A DNA stretch of 64,000 nt. Source: an uncultured Alsobacter sp. Its GTDB lineage: Bacteria; Pseudomonadota; Alphaproteobacteria; Rhizobiales; Beijerinckiaceae. Position 1 is the first letter of the stretch. Every line of letters starts with the position of its first letter. The stretch lies in NCBI RefSeq assembly GCF_945952055.1, contig NZ_CAMFHB010000011.1, forward strand, positions 86,657 through 150,656. Direction: 5' to 3'. The notes beneath the pieces were generated by a model, which worked only from the letters and a program-made list of their open reading frames with translations, was not told the DNA's origin and made no database searches. A program made the position numbers and the translations under genes. Of this stretch, positions 51,489-61,700 are shown in pieces.

Positions 51489-53417
51489 ATGAAAGCTACA
51501 GTCAGGTTGCAATACTGGAGGATTGCATCCGTCTATGGCCTGATCGGCGTGATCGTCGCCTGGCAGTGGCATTTCATCAGGACGGGCGTCGAATCCAACC
51601 CGTACCTCAACCTCCTGATCATCGCGGTGTTCGGCTTCGGCAGTCTGAAGCTTGTCGCGTCCCTGATGCAGTTGCGCAAGGAGGGTGTCGCCTTCGAGGC
51701 GCTGGAGGAACTGTGGGCGGACGTCCAGAGCGATCGCGCCGGCGGCGAGGTTCGCCTGGCGCGGTTCGAGCGCGCGTTCGAACCGGGCGTGCTCTACCGG
51801 CGGCCGAAGCTCCTGGGCCACATCTTCGAGCTCACTCTCGAAGAGTTGATGCGCACGCGGCAGATGCGCATCTCCGTGTCGACCATGCAGAACCTGATGC
51901 ACGCCGTCGACGGCCGGATCGCCATGGAACGGTCCCTGGTCAGCTACCTGGCGGGGCTTTGCATCTTCCTCGGCCTCATCGGCACCTTCATCGGCCTCAT
52001 GGAAATGGTGCAATCGGTGGGCGGCATCATCGGCACGGTCGCCGGTGACCCGGCAGCCGGCGGCAACCCCACCGAGACCGTCCAACGCCTCATCAGTTCG
52101 CTGCAGGCGCCGCTGAATGGCATGGCGACAGGATTTTCGTCCTCTCTGTTCGGCCTTTTCAGTTCACTCGTCCTGGGCTTGACGGCGAAGTTCGTCAGCC
52201 AGGCCACGGGTGCCCTGCGGGACGAGTTCGAGGCCTGGCTCGCCAGCATTTCCGAGATCGAGGGCAAGGAGCTCAGCGACTCCGGGGGCGCGCACCATGG
52301 CATCGCGACCGGCCAGTTGGGAGGCATGGCCGTGTCGCTGCTCGCCGGCATGCGCCGCTCGCAGGACTCCCTCGACCAGGTGGCCACCTCGGTGCGTCTC
52401 CTGGGGGAGCGCCAGTCCCAGCACGTCGAACTCCTGGGCAAGGCCGTGGAGCAGATGCAGCACTTCGCGGCCCAGGAGGCCAAGATCCGCCAGGCCCTGT
52501 CGCGCACCGACGCGATATGGCAGCAGCTCGGCAAGGTGCGGGACGATCTGCACCGCATGGAAAGCGTCGTGTCGACCCGCGTCGCCGATGGGTTCGAGGC
52601 CGTGTCGACCCGGCTCTCCGCGGACTCGGCCGTCCTGATGGGAGGCATCCAGCAACTCGCCGGCGGGCAGGCCGGGCTCGGCCAGCGGCTCGAGGCCGTC
52701 GCGGCGGACATGGGCCACGCGGTGGCGCGGGTCGGCGAGGGGGTCGGACGTGTCGACGAGGCCGTCGAGGGGCTGGGCCGCGCCATGGGCGAAGCCCGCG
52801 CCCAACAGGCCCGCGACACCGGGCACACCGCGCAGGTGCTGGCGGAGATCGCCGCCCTGGCGCGAGAGGGGGCGACACGCGCCGGCGCCGCCGAGGCCGC
52901 CAGCCGGTCTCGCATCGAAGGGCTCGACCATGTGGCCGCCCGCATGTCGGAGACCTCGACCGCGTTGCAGGCCCTGATCGACGTGGCGGGACGCCAGCCC
53001 GATGCCATGGCGGCCGCCTTGCGGCCGGTGCTGGCCGAGGGCTTCGCCGGCCTGGCCCGCTCCATGGCGGACGGGACCGAGGCGCTGGGCTCCGCCGTCG
53101 CCGGGCTCGCCGCCCAGCAGACGGCGCTGGCCGCCACCCTGGATGCCACGGGCCCGGCCAAGGTGCTGGGACAGGAGCTGCGCGAGGTTGCCCGCACCAT
53201 CGAGGGCGGCATGACCTCGGGCTTCGGGGATCTCGCCCGGTCTGTGGAGGGCATCTTCCTCTCCTACGCGGAGCTCGCCCGCCGCTCCGGCGCGGAGCCC
53301 GCGCCGTCGTCCGTGGAGGTGACCGTCGAGCCGGAGGCCTCCGATCAGCCCATTGCCCTGGATCGCCTGAGCGACATCGCGCGACGCCGGCATCCGGCGC
53401 GGCAGCCGGGCCGCTGA
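51489..53417 (+). CDS. MotA/ExbB/SiiB-like channel protein with long C-terminal tail
   Basis: 642 residues. Four transmembrane helices (about 12-30, 39-60, 150-175, 212-237). Helices 3 and 4 carry the MotA/TolQ/ExbB signature: YLAGLCIFLGLIGTFIGLME, then LQAPLNGMATGFSSSLFGLF and SSLVLGLTAKFV. The large cytoplasmic loop (61-149) is as in MotA. Residues about 240-642 form a long Ala/Gln/Glu-rich, probably helical tail (EQMQHFAAQEAKIRQAL; RVDEAVEGLGRAMGEARAQQ), unlike ExbB or SiiB but like the tail of ZorA from Zorya defence. Follows MotB-like 2 and precedes PilZ, all within one apparent operon. I infer a proton-driven motor or valve for the secretion machine. ATG 51489 chosen over TTG 51459. Confidence 0.85.
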   Translation: MKATVRLQYWRIASVYGLIGVIVAWQWHFIRTGVESNPYLNLLIIAVFGFGSLKLVASLMQLRKEGVAFEALEELWADVQSDRAGGEVRLARFERAFEPGVLYRRPKLLGHIFELTLEELMRTRQMRISVSTMQNLMHAVDGRIAMERSLVSYLAGLCIFLGLIGTFIGLMEMVQSVGGIIGTVAGDPAAGGNPTETVQRLISSLQAPLNGMATGFSSSLFGLFSSLVLGLTAKFVSQATGALRDEFEAWLASISEIEGKELSDSGGAHHGIATGQLGGMAVSLLAGMRRSQDSLDQVATSVRLLGERQSQHVELLGKAVEQMQHFAAQEAKIRQALSRTDAIWQQLGKVRDDLHRMESVVSTRVADGFEAVSTRLSADSAVLMGGIQQLAGGQAGLGQRLEAVAADMGHAVARVGEGVGRVDEAVEGLGRAMGEARAQQARDTGHTAQVLAEIAALAREGATRAGAAEAASRSRIEGLDHVAARMSETSTALQALIDVAGRQPDAMAAALRPVLAEGFAGLARSMADGTEALGSAVAGLAAQQTALAATLDATGPAKVLGQELREVARTIEGGMTSGFGDLARSVEGIFLSYAELARRSGAEPAPSSVEVTVEPEASDQPIALDRLSDIARRRHPARQPGR

Positions 53418-53457
53418 GATCCCCGACCGTGGAACCGCGAGCGTAAGGAGAAGGACG

Positions 53458-53817
53458 ATGGCGGCGACGATGAGGGCGGATATCGCACCGATGCGTTGGT
53501 TCAGGCGGCGGCCGAACCGCGGCCTGCGCCAGCACGAACGCTACCCCTGCTGCATCCAGGGCGCGCTGGAGATCCGCGAGCGCAGCTACCGGATCGAAGG
53601 CCTGGTCATGGAGATCTCGCGTGGCGGCGCGCTGTTTCGCGAGGCCTCCCGGTTCATCCTCGACCGGGTCGGCATGTCCGTGACGGTCCAGACGGCGGAT
53701 ATCAGCGTGACCGGCACGATCGTGAACATGCGGCCGGCCGGCTACGGCATCCGGTTCGACAACCTCATCGACGACACGCTCGTGGCCGACCTCGTGTCCC
53801 GCTACGGCGTGCAGTGA
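53458..53817 (+). CDS. PilZ domain protein (putative c-di-GMP receptor)
   Basis: 119 residues. The PilZ RxxxR motif is RQHER (24-28) and the second motif is EISRGG (52-57), where the usual first residue D or N is E. Strands after it (ALFREASRFILDRVGMSVTV; GTIVNMRPAGYGIRFDNLID) complete the beta barrel. c-di-GMP binding is likely though the E substitution may weaken it. It sits 40 bases after the MotA-like gene and 69 before the TolC-like gene, so it is probably a subunit or regulator of the secretion machine. The start at 53458 has AAGGAGAAGG just upstream. Confidence 0.88.
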   Translation: MAATMRADIAPMRWFRRRPNRGLRQHERYPCCIQGALEIRERSYRIEGLVMEISRGGALFREASRFILDRVGMSVTVQTADISVTGTIVNMRPAGYGIRFDNLIDDTLVADLVSRYGVQ

Positions 53818-53886
53818 TGTGGGAAAGTCTTCTTTGTGAACGGAGGCCCGTTGTCTCGGTGAAAAAGCTCAGGTTTAGCTAGCGGG

Positions 53887-55461
53887 ATGCGTGTGGTGCA
53901 GGGTACCGCGCCGCCGAGCGGCGTGGATCGCAGCGTGAGACCGAGCGAGCGTGCGGGGCGCGGACTGCGCACCGCCGCGCTGCTGGTGCTTGGCCTGCTC
54001 AGTGCCTGCAACACCACCGGCGAGGCATGCGACGCCTGCGCCGCAACCACCGGAGCCCTGTCGCCGGCACCCGTCGCCGACCCGCGCGTAGAGGCCGAGC
54101 AGCGGGCCCGCAACGCGCTCGCCGCCCTGCCGGAAGCGGCCGCCGCCCGGGCCGGCGAAGGCCCCTCGCTGGACGATGTGAAGCCGTTCGCGGCGCCGAA
54201 GGCCGCGCCGTCGAAGCCCGCGACGCTGAGCGAGGCCGTGACGCGTGCCCTGGCCGACAACCCGCAGATCGGTCTCGCCGTCGCGCGGTACGACGAAGCG
54301 TCGGCCCTGGTGCGGGTGGCACAGGCGCCGCTCTACCCGCAGGCCGAGGCCAGCGTCGCCGGGGGGCACGGGTTGACCGGCAGTTATGCGACGGCGGTGG
54401 GAGACTATTGGTCGACGAAGAACGCCATGGGCGCCGCGCGTGTCGAGACCAATCTCAGTGCCCGTCAGCTCCTGTTCAATTTCGGAGCCACCGCGGCCGA
54501 CGTGGACCGCGCGGCACGCACCATGGACGCGCAGGCCCTTCAATCGGTGGCGACCGCCGAGGACGTGGCCTTCAGCGTGTCGCAGGCCTACATGAAGCTC
54601 CTGCAGCAGCGCGAGCTGCTGAAACTGGCGGACGAGAACCTCGCCGCGCTCAAGGACATCGCCCGGCTCGTCGACGAGAACGAGCGCAACGGCAACGCCA
54701 CGCTGGCGGACGTAAAGCGGGCCCGGGCCCGCGTGCTCGACGCGCAGACCTTCCGTTCGGATCAGGACTACGAGCTGCACCTCGCCACCGACCGTTTCAG
54801 GCGCCTCGCCCGGGCCGAGCCAGGGGCGTTGCGGGCGCCCAGGCCGCTCACCGGCAGCATTCCGGCCAACAAGGACGTGGCCCTGCAGGAGGCCTACCGG
54901 GCCAACCCGGCGATCCTCTCGCTGCAGAGTTCGATCGCCGCGGGCAAGCGCGAACTGGACGCCGTCAAGCTCGGAACCCTGCCGACGCTGAACCTCGAGG
55001 CGGGCGTCACCGGCAAGCACAATGCCGGCGAGAAGAACAAGACCGAGCTGGACGTGCGCACCGTGGCGGCGCTGCGCTACAAGCTGCTCGACGGCGGGCT
55101 GCAGAGCGCCCAGATCGACCAGGCCGTGTCGCGCATCGTGCAGCAGGAAATGAAGCTGCAGAGCCAGAAGGACGACATCGAGGCGGACCTGCGCCAGTTC
55201 TACTGGCAGCTCGAGTCGGCCCGCGGCAAGCAGGCCGGGCTGAGCGACGGGGTGGAGACGAGCCTCAAGGCCCGCGAGCTCTACAACGAGCAGTTCCGCG
55301 GCGGAAAGCGCACGCTGCTGGAGCTCCTCGACGTCGAGACGGCCTACTTCAACGCCCGCCGCACGCAGATCACCAACCGGTTCGACGAACAGCTCGCCAC
55401 CTTCGGCATCATCAAGTCCGTCGGCCGGTTCGTACGCACCGTGGTCGGTACCCGGGCCTGA
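53887..55461 (+). CDS. TolC-like outer-membrane factor of the type I secretion system
   Basis: 524 residues. A long N-terminal lead includes a lipoprotein-like signal (VLGLLSACN, Cys41), then a Pro/Ala-rich linker, and two OEP repeats with typical helices: TLSEAVTRALADNPQIGLAV, SVSQAYMKLLQQRELLKLAD, KQAGLSDGVETSLKARELYN and TLLELLDVETAYFNARR. The chain forms the outer-membrane channel and periplasmic tunnel joined to the HlyD-type protein. The two-fold repeat and length agree with LapE/SiiC. Start 53887 chosen as first ATG with the lead; a later start would cut the signal. Next gene is the giant passenger. Confidence 0.92.
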   Translation: MRVVQGTAPPSGVDRSVRPSERAGRGLRTAALLVLGLLSACNTTGEACDACAATTGALSPAPVADPRVEAEQRARNALAALPEAAAARAGEGPSLDDVKPFAAPKAAPSKPATLSEAVTRALADNPQIGLAVARYDEASALVRVAQAPLYPQAEASVAGGHGLTGSYATAVGDYWSTKNAMGAARVETNLSARQLLFNFGATAADVDRAARTMDAQALQSVATAEDVAFSVSQAYMKLLQQRELLKLADENLAALKDIARLVDENERNGNATLADVKRARARVLDAQTFRSDQDYELHLATDRFRRLARAEPGALRAPRPLTGSIPANKDVALQEAYRANPAILSLQSSIAAGKRELDAVKLGTLPTLNLEAGVTGKHNAGEKNKTELDVRTVAALRYKLLDGGLQSAQIDQAVSRIVQQEMKLQSQKDDIEADLRQFYWQLESARGKQAGLSDGVETSLKARELYNEQFRGGKRTLLELLDVETAYFNARRTQITNRFDEQLATFGIIKSVGRFVRTVVGTRA

Positions 55462-55572
55462 CGCCCGGAACAGTCCCGTTTCGACACCGAAATCCTGATC
55501 GTCGTGGTTGCAGTGCACGGGTGAATACCGTCTAGAGCAATGGAAATGCGCGTGTAGATTGCTTTCTCAGAT

Positions 55573-55625
55573 AGTACAACCCAAAGTAATTTTACGTTGT
55601 TTTGAGTGAAGATTCGGGTTGTACT
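55573..55625. promoter_or_regulatory. Inverted repeat upstream of the giant adhesin gene
   Basis: AGTACAACCC (55573-55582) is repeated in inverted form as GGGTTGTACT (55616-55625), 33 bases apart, in an A+T-rich stretch about 80 bases before the adhesin ATG. The spacing of about four helical turns between arms would suit a regulator binding on one DNA face or a leader hairpin. No family could be assigned. Confidence 0.5.
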
Positions 55626-55702
55626 TGCTCTACACTGTAGGGACCGGATAGTTTCCGAAACGTTGCAATGGGCTTCGTGCCCGTCTGTCCGGAGACTGTT
55701 CC

Positions 55703-58700
55703 ATGTCCGCATCCCGTCCGTCCGATCGTGAGGTCCGCCAGGCTCGTGCCGAAGCCGTCCTGGGCCTGCGGCCTTCCGCCTTGCGGAACGGGGTCGTGGC
55801 GCTCGAGCCACGCATGATCTTCGACGGCGCGATGGCGGCCACGGCCGACGCCGTGGTCAAGCAGGCCACGGACGATGCAAGCCACGCGGCGGCGCAGGCG
55901 GAGGCCAACCACGCGGCCGAAGCCAACGCCGCCGACAGCCATGCCGCGGACAAGGCCACCACCGCTGTGCCGGACGCCGCGCCCGTCGCGGCCACCCCGC
56001 CGGCCACGTCGGCCGCGCCGGCCTCCGCCGTGGAAGTCGTCTTCGTGGACAGCCGCGTCTCGGACGCCGATGCCTTCGCGAAGTCCGCCGGCCCGGGCCG
56101 CCTGGTCGTCAGCATCTCGGCCGATCAGGACGGCCTCGCCGCGATCGGCGACGTGCTCGACAGCCTCGACCGTCCCGTCTCCGCCATCCACATCGTGAGC
56201 CACGGCCGGGAGGGCTCCTTCACGCTCGGCAGTCAGAAGATCGACACCGCCGCGGTCGAGGCCGACGCCGCGCTCCTCGCCACCTGGCGCCCGCACCTCG
56301 CCGCCGGAGCCGACATCCTGCTCTACGGCTGCGACACCGGCGCCGGCGTGGAAGGGGCGGCACTCATCGCCGCCCTCTCGCGCGAGACGGGGGCCGACGT
56401 GGCGGCCTCCGACGACGCGACGGGGAGCAGGACGGGCGCGGACTGGGCGCTCGAGAAGAACACGGGCAGCATCGAGGCGCGCATGGTTGCGCCGGAGGGA
56501 TGGAATGGGAGCTTGGCGACGCAGGCTGAGGCGCGGGAGGCTCTCGGCGGGGTCGATACGTCCAAGCTGCTGGTGTGGCTGGACGCGAAGACCCCACCGA
56601 CGACGTCGAACGGCATACAAGCCTGGGCCAACAAGATCGACACCGGAACCGCCGCATCCTTTCGGTGGTCCGGAACGGGTACCGCCACCGTCGGCAGCGA
56701 CGCCACGAATGGGGCCTATGTCAGCTTCGCAGGAACCGGCGGATTTGACCTTGGGTCGATCAGCTGGCCAGCCGACGGGCTGACCGTCTTCATCGTCATG
56801 GCGGGAAACGAGCCGACGACGCCGTCGACGACGGCGACAACCCGCACCATCCTGGGACTGAACGGAAACCAGTTCCTCGCCCAGAAATACCTCGCCGACG
56901 GAACAGCGGACTTCAATGACGCGATCCTGGGTCAGGCATCGGATCCTTCCGGCTCGATCGTCGCCATCGACTCGGGAAGTGACTACTTCAAAACGCAAGT
57001 CATCACGGCCCGCGAGTTTGGAAAGTCAGGCGCAGCGCAGACGCTGGACGTTCGCTCCAACCTGTCCGACGTGAAGACGGTGGGTGAAACGCGAAACTAC
57101 GCTACGGGCAGCAACGTGCCCATGTTCCTCGGCGCATCGGGGGCGAACGGCGGAAGGGCCTTCATGACCGTCCGCGAAGTCGTGGTGTTCGGCCGCAGCC
57201 TGAGCGCGGCGGAGAGCCGCTCGGTCGAAGCGGCCCTGGCAGCGAAATGGAAGTTGAACGACACCACAGCAGGGGGCGGCAACAATCTGCTTTTCAAGCC
57301 CGCGGACACGTCCTACAGCAACGGCGTCGCTGTTGTGTCCCGCTCGGATCAGGACGGCATGCGGTTGGCCCGCAGTGGCGGACTGACCATCGATGCCACC
57401 AACTATCTGTCCACCAGCATCAGCTCGATCGGCTGGGGCTACGCCACGGGTACGACGAGCAGCTTCAGCGCCTATACCGCAGTGGACAGCCCCATCACCA
57501 AGGCGCTCGACCGCGTCTGGGCCATCGACGTCGGCGGCAGCAACTCTGGACGGGCCGATTTCACATTCGACGTTTCGGCTCCCCTGACCTCGACCGAAGT
57601 CACGCAGCTTCGTGTGGCCTACAGGGCTCCCGGCTCGGCAGACTGGTCCATCGTGTCTTCGGCGAAAGCCGTCCAGGACGGCACGACGATCAAGGTCACG
57701 GGCGTCCTGATCAACGATCCGGCCTTTGCGAGCATTCGCGACGGCTTCATCACTCTCGTGCTCGCCCCCGATTTGCCCGCAGCCGAGGTGAGGGACAGCT
57801 CCGGAACCGTGCATCCGGACCTTCGGACGAGCGGGTCGACACAGACCATCGTTCTGTCCGGGAGCAATCTGCCTGACGGGATCACCTATTCCGTCAATGG
57901 CGGAGCCGACCTGTCGGCCGTCACCAGAATCTCGGCCGACAGCCTGCAAATCACGCTGACGAATGTCCAGTCCGGGACGAACACGGTCCTGTTCAAGACG
58001 CCATCGGGAAAGGTCCTGCCCTTCAGCTTCTACGTAGACCCGGCGGCGGCGATCGCGTTCGACGTCATCCAGCCGCCCAGCACGTTGAACACGCTGTCGC
58101 CCTCTCCCCCGCAGACTGTCGTCACCACGACGACCGCGACCGACGGATCCGTGAGCTATACGGTCCTGGTCAACGAGTTCGTCGCCAACACGGCGACGCG
58201 CTCCATGCTGCCCGTCGCGCAGGTCTCGCCCCAGGATCCCACGCGCGGCCCGTACACCTTCAGCATGACGGGAACGAGCCTGTTCACGATCGACGTGGTC
58301 ACTGGATGGATCATCGTCGCGAACGGCATGGCACTGGACTACGAAACCACGCAAGGCGACATCCAGGCTCAGATCAAGGTCACCAATGGTGTCGGGGCCG
58401 AGGTCACCCGCAATGTGACGTTCCGCCTGCGCGACGTGAACGATGCTCCTGCCCTGACGCTTGTGCCTGACACGATCGTTACGAACCCGGGCAGCACGAC
58501 GAACGTCTACTATCTCGACGCTGGAGCGTCCGCGACGTTCAGCAACGGGACACAGGCACAAAGAAACGTCATCACGTTCAGCGTGGCGGACGCCGACCAA
58601 CTCAGCCCGCGCGTGCAGAATGCTCTTGTCCGCCTCGAGATCGACGCGAGCAATTCCGTGAACTTAGGACTTCTGACCGTCGCGGGCGTCGTGAACGGTA

Positions 58701-61700
58701 GGGTGCAGGTCACGATGCGTGACAGCGCCGGAAACGTCTTGCGTGACGGCGCCGGCAATCCCGTCACGGAAACCGTGTCCGTCCTGGGCTCCGGGACGTC
58801 GGTCATTCGCCTCGTCGGCAAGAAGGCGGCCATCGAGACCCTGCTGCCGTCCATATCCTTGCGAGCACCGTCCACCGGAACGGTCGCGAACGCTTACTCC
58901 ATGTCTGTGAAGATCACCTACAATGACCTTGGCAATGCGGCCTACGGTGGTGTGGAACTGGAGGCGTCCGGCTCGTTCACCGTGGTCTTCAGGAATGCGC
59001 CTATCCGGTTCGTCAGCAATGGTTCCCCCGCGGACGGCCTCACGGTCACGATGGGGCAGGCCCGTTTCGACCCGATCGGCACGGCCGGCGTCACCGGCGT
59101 CTCCATCGCTTCGCTCTTCGGCAACGTCGCTACCGGCGGGGCTGCCAACATTCTGTACGCACTCCAGGCCGACACCAACCCGTCGGCGAGCCAGTGGGGA
59201 ATCGCGATCACTGGACGCGACGGCACCAATGGCACGTGGCGGTACAGCATCGACGCAGGAGCGACCTGGCGCACCCTTCCCGCGACGATGAGTGGCACCA
59301 CCGTTCTCCTGCCTAGCACGGCCCTCCTGTATTTCGAGAAGGGCGCGGACAATGCCATGGGTCAACTCACTGTCCGGGCTCTCGACCTGTATGCCACGTC
59401 GCAGGCAACAACGGTCCCGGCAGATGGAACCGTGCGTCCCATCACGGATGTTGCGGGCCTTCTATCGCCCGAAACGGCCACCATTACCGTCAAGCAGAAC
59501 ACGGCACCGACCGCGCCGCCCAGCTTCACGGCCACTCAGGTCCTCTTTACCAACGCGACCTACAACACGACGACGGGCGTGAGGCTGGCTGAGTCCATCG
59601 GAAATCCCAATACTGCGACCGTGAGCGGCCTGGGACTGCGTGTCTCGGATCTTCTGAATCTGCAAAACGATATAGCCAGCAACAAAGCCAGCGATGCCGA
59701 TGGCCGCCCGGGTGGCATCGCCATTGTGGGCGCGACCTCGGACGCGCTGGCATCAGGTTCGGGGACCGTTGGGTGGTGGTATTCGACCGACAGTGGCGTG
59801 ACCTGGACGAGGCTTACCGCCGTTTCGGACGCTAACGCCTTGCTCCTCGCCAATCGCGCTGCGACGCGCGTGTTCTACCAGGCTGCGAACGCGGCCGATC
59901 TGGCCAGCGCGAAACTCACACTCCGGGTCTGGGATCCTGCGGGCGCAGGCGGCACCGATATCAGCTTCGTGAACGGCGGCAAGAATGCCGCGAACATCAA
60001 CGTCGGCTTCGCCAACATCGCTTCAGCTACCGGCGCATTCTCCAATACCTATCAGGTTTCGCTGACGGCGAACACGCTCCCGACGACGACGGCGACCTCC
60101 CCGTCCTTCGACGAAACGATCCAGGCGACCGATCGGGACACACCGCTCATCCTGGGGGCAAAGTCCGGTGTAAGCATCAAGGATATCATCGGCGGAATTG
60201 GTTACTCGGACGTCAATGATAATGGCGTGCGTGGAATCATGATCACAAAGGCTAGCAACACGAGTCTTGCCTATACGACGGACGGCGGCCTGACCTGGAA
60301 CAATGTGCTGGGACAGACACTCTACCTTCTGGCCGACGGTGACCTCACGCGCGTCTCCATCCAGGCTGGCCAGCCCGCGACCGCGAGGAGCGTGGGCGCG
60401 ACCGGAACATTCACCGTGCGCGCTTGGGACGGGACCGGCGCGGACAGCGGAACCCTGATCGGGTCTGGAGAGAACACCAAGCGAAACTTCATCCGGGACT
60501 ACTCTGGATCCAGCAGAGACATCACGGTCACCTTGAAGGTCGCTGCCGCAGGTGCCAACGAGCGACCCGTTCTCGACACTTCGAAGCAATTCGAAAACAA
60601 GGACATCGCTCTGGCCGCGTTCGATCTCGACCCCATCATCGCGGGGACGGCACAAGGTCGTCCCAACCCGAACTCCGCACTCTGGACGTCGGTCTCCAGC
60701 CTCACGGCACGCGGCGTGGTCGACCTCGACACGCCGGTAGCAAACATCGGATTGGCCATCACGAAGCTGACCGGCGGACGTCTCTACGTCAAAAGCATCA
60801 CCTCGACATCTTACAGCAGCGCCAGCAATTTGAGCGACACGAACGCTCTGCTGATCGGGCCGAACGACTCCATCGCCTTCATCCCAGACAGCTATGCGCT
60901 GGCCAACGGAAAATACGTCCTGGGTCCGCAAGCCGTGGAGGTTCAGGTCAAGGCATTCGATTCGGCGTGGAGCGGCACCGTCAACGGTGTGCAGAAGTCC
61001 TACACAGCGGGAACCTTGGCCAATACGAACGACAATGACCAGTCTCCCTATTCTGCATTCTCGACTGCGTCCGCAAAGCTTACACTCAATGTGCTGGCGG
61101 TAAACACCCCACCCGTGATCAAGATGGGCGCGAACGTCCCGGCCAATCCCACCTACACGTTCACCGAAGCCGAGGTTGCCGCGACGGATTCGGTGCCACT
61201 TTACGTGTTCTCCACCGCAACCGTCAGCACCGCAAGTGTCACTGCCGCCAACGTGACCGGCGACGACACCGACCAGTCCATCACGAGGATGGAGCTCACC
61301 GTCTCGAACGTCAGCGACGGTGCGAACGAAATCCTGTTGATCGACGGGCTGCAGGTGAAGCTGAACGTCGCCTCCGGCAGCACGTCGACCATCTATGGGC
61401 CGAATGCGACGACCGGATCGGTCGGCGTGAAGGCGGAGGTCACGATGAGCGGGACGACGGCGACGATCGTCATCACGCAAGGTACGGGGATGGCCGTGAC
61501 GGACGCGACGGCAATCCTGCGCGGCCTCGCCTATCTCAACACCAGCGACTCTCCGAGCCAGGGGACGAGGACGATCGCCGTGACGGGGCTGACCGACAGC
61601 GGAGCGAGCGCCAACGTGGCGGCGACGTCCGGCCTCCCGCGTGCCACCGTGAGCGTCATCAAAACCAATGACGCCCCGGTCCTCAATACGAGCGTGACGC

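Noticed and set aside
45524..53417. Zorya anti-phage system (ZorA/ZorB)
   Set aside because: MotA/MotB-like genes with a long tail recall ZorAB, but no zorC, zorD or zorE gene is present and type I secretion genes surround them.
45524..53417. Flagellar stator motAB or Tol-Pal/ExbBD-TonB genes
   Set aside because: No flagellar, tolA/tolB/pal or tonB genes nearby; the MotA-like tail and duplicated MotB-like genes do not fit either system.
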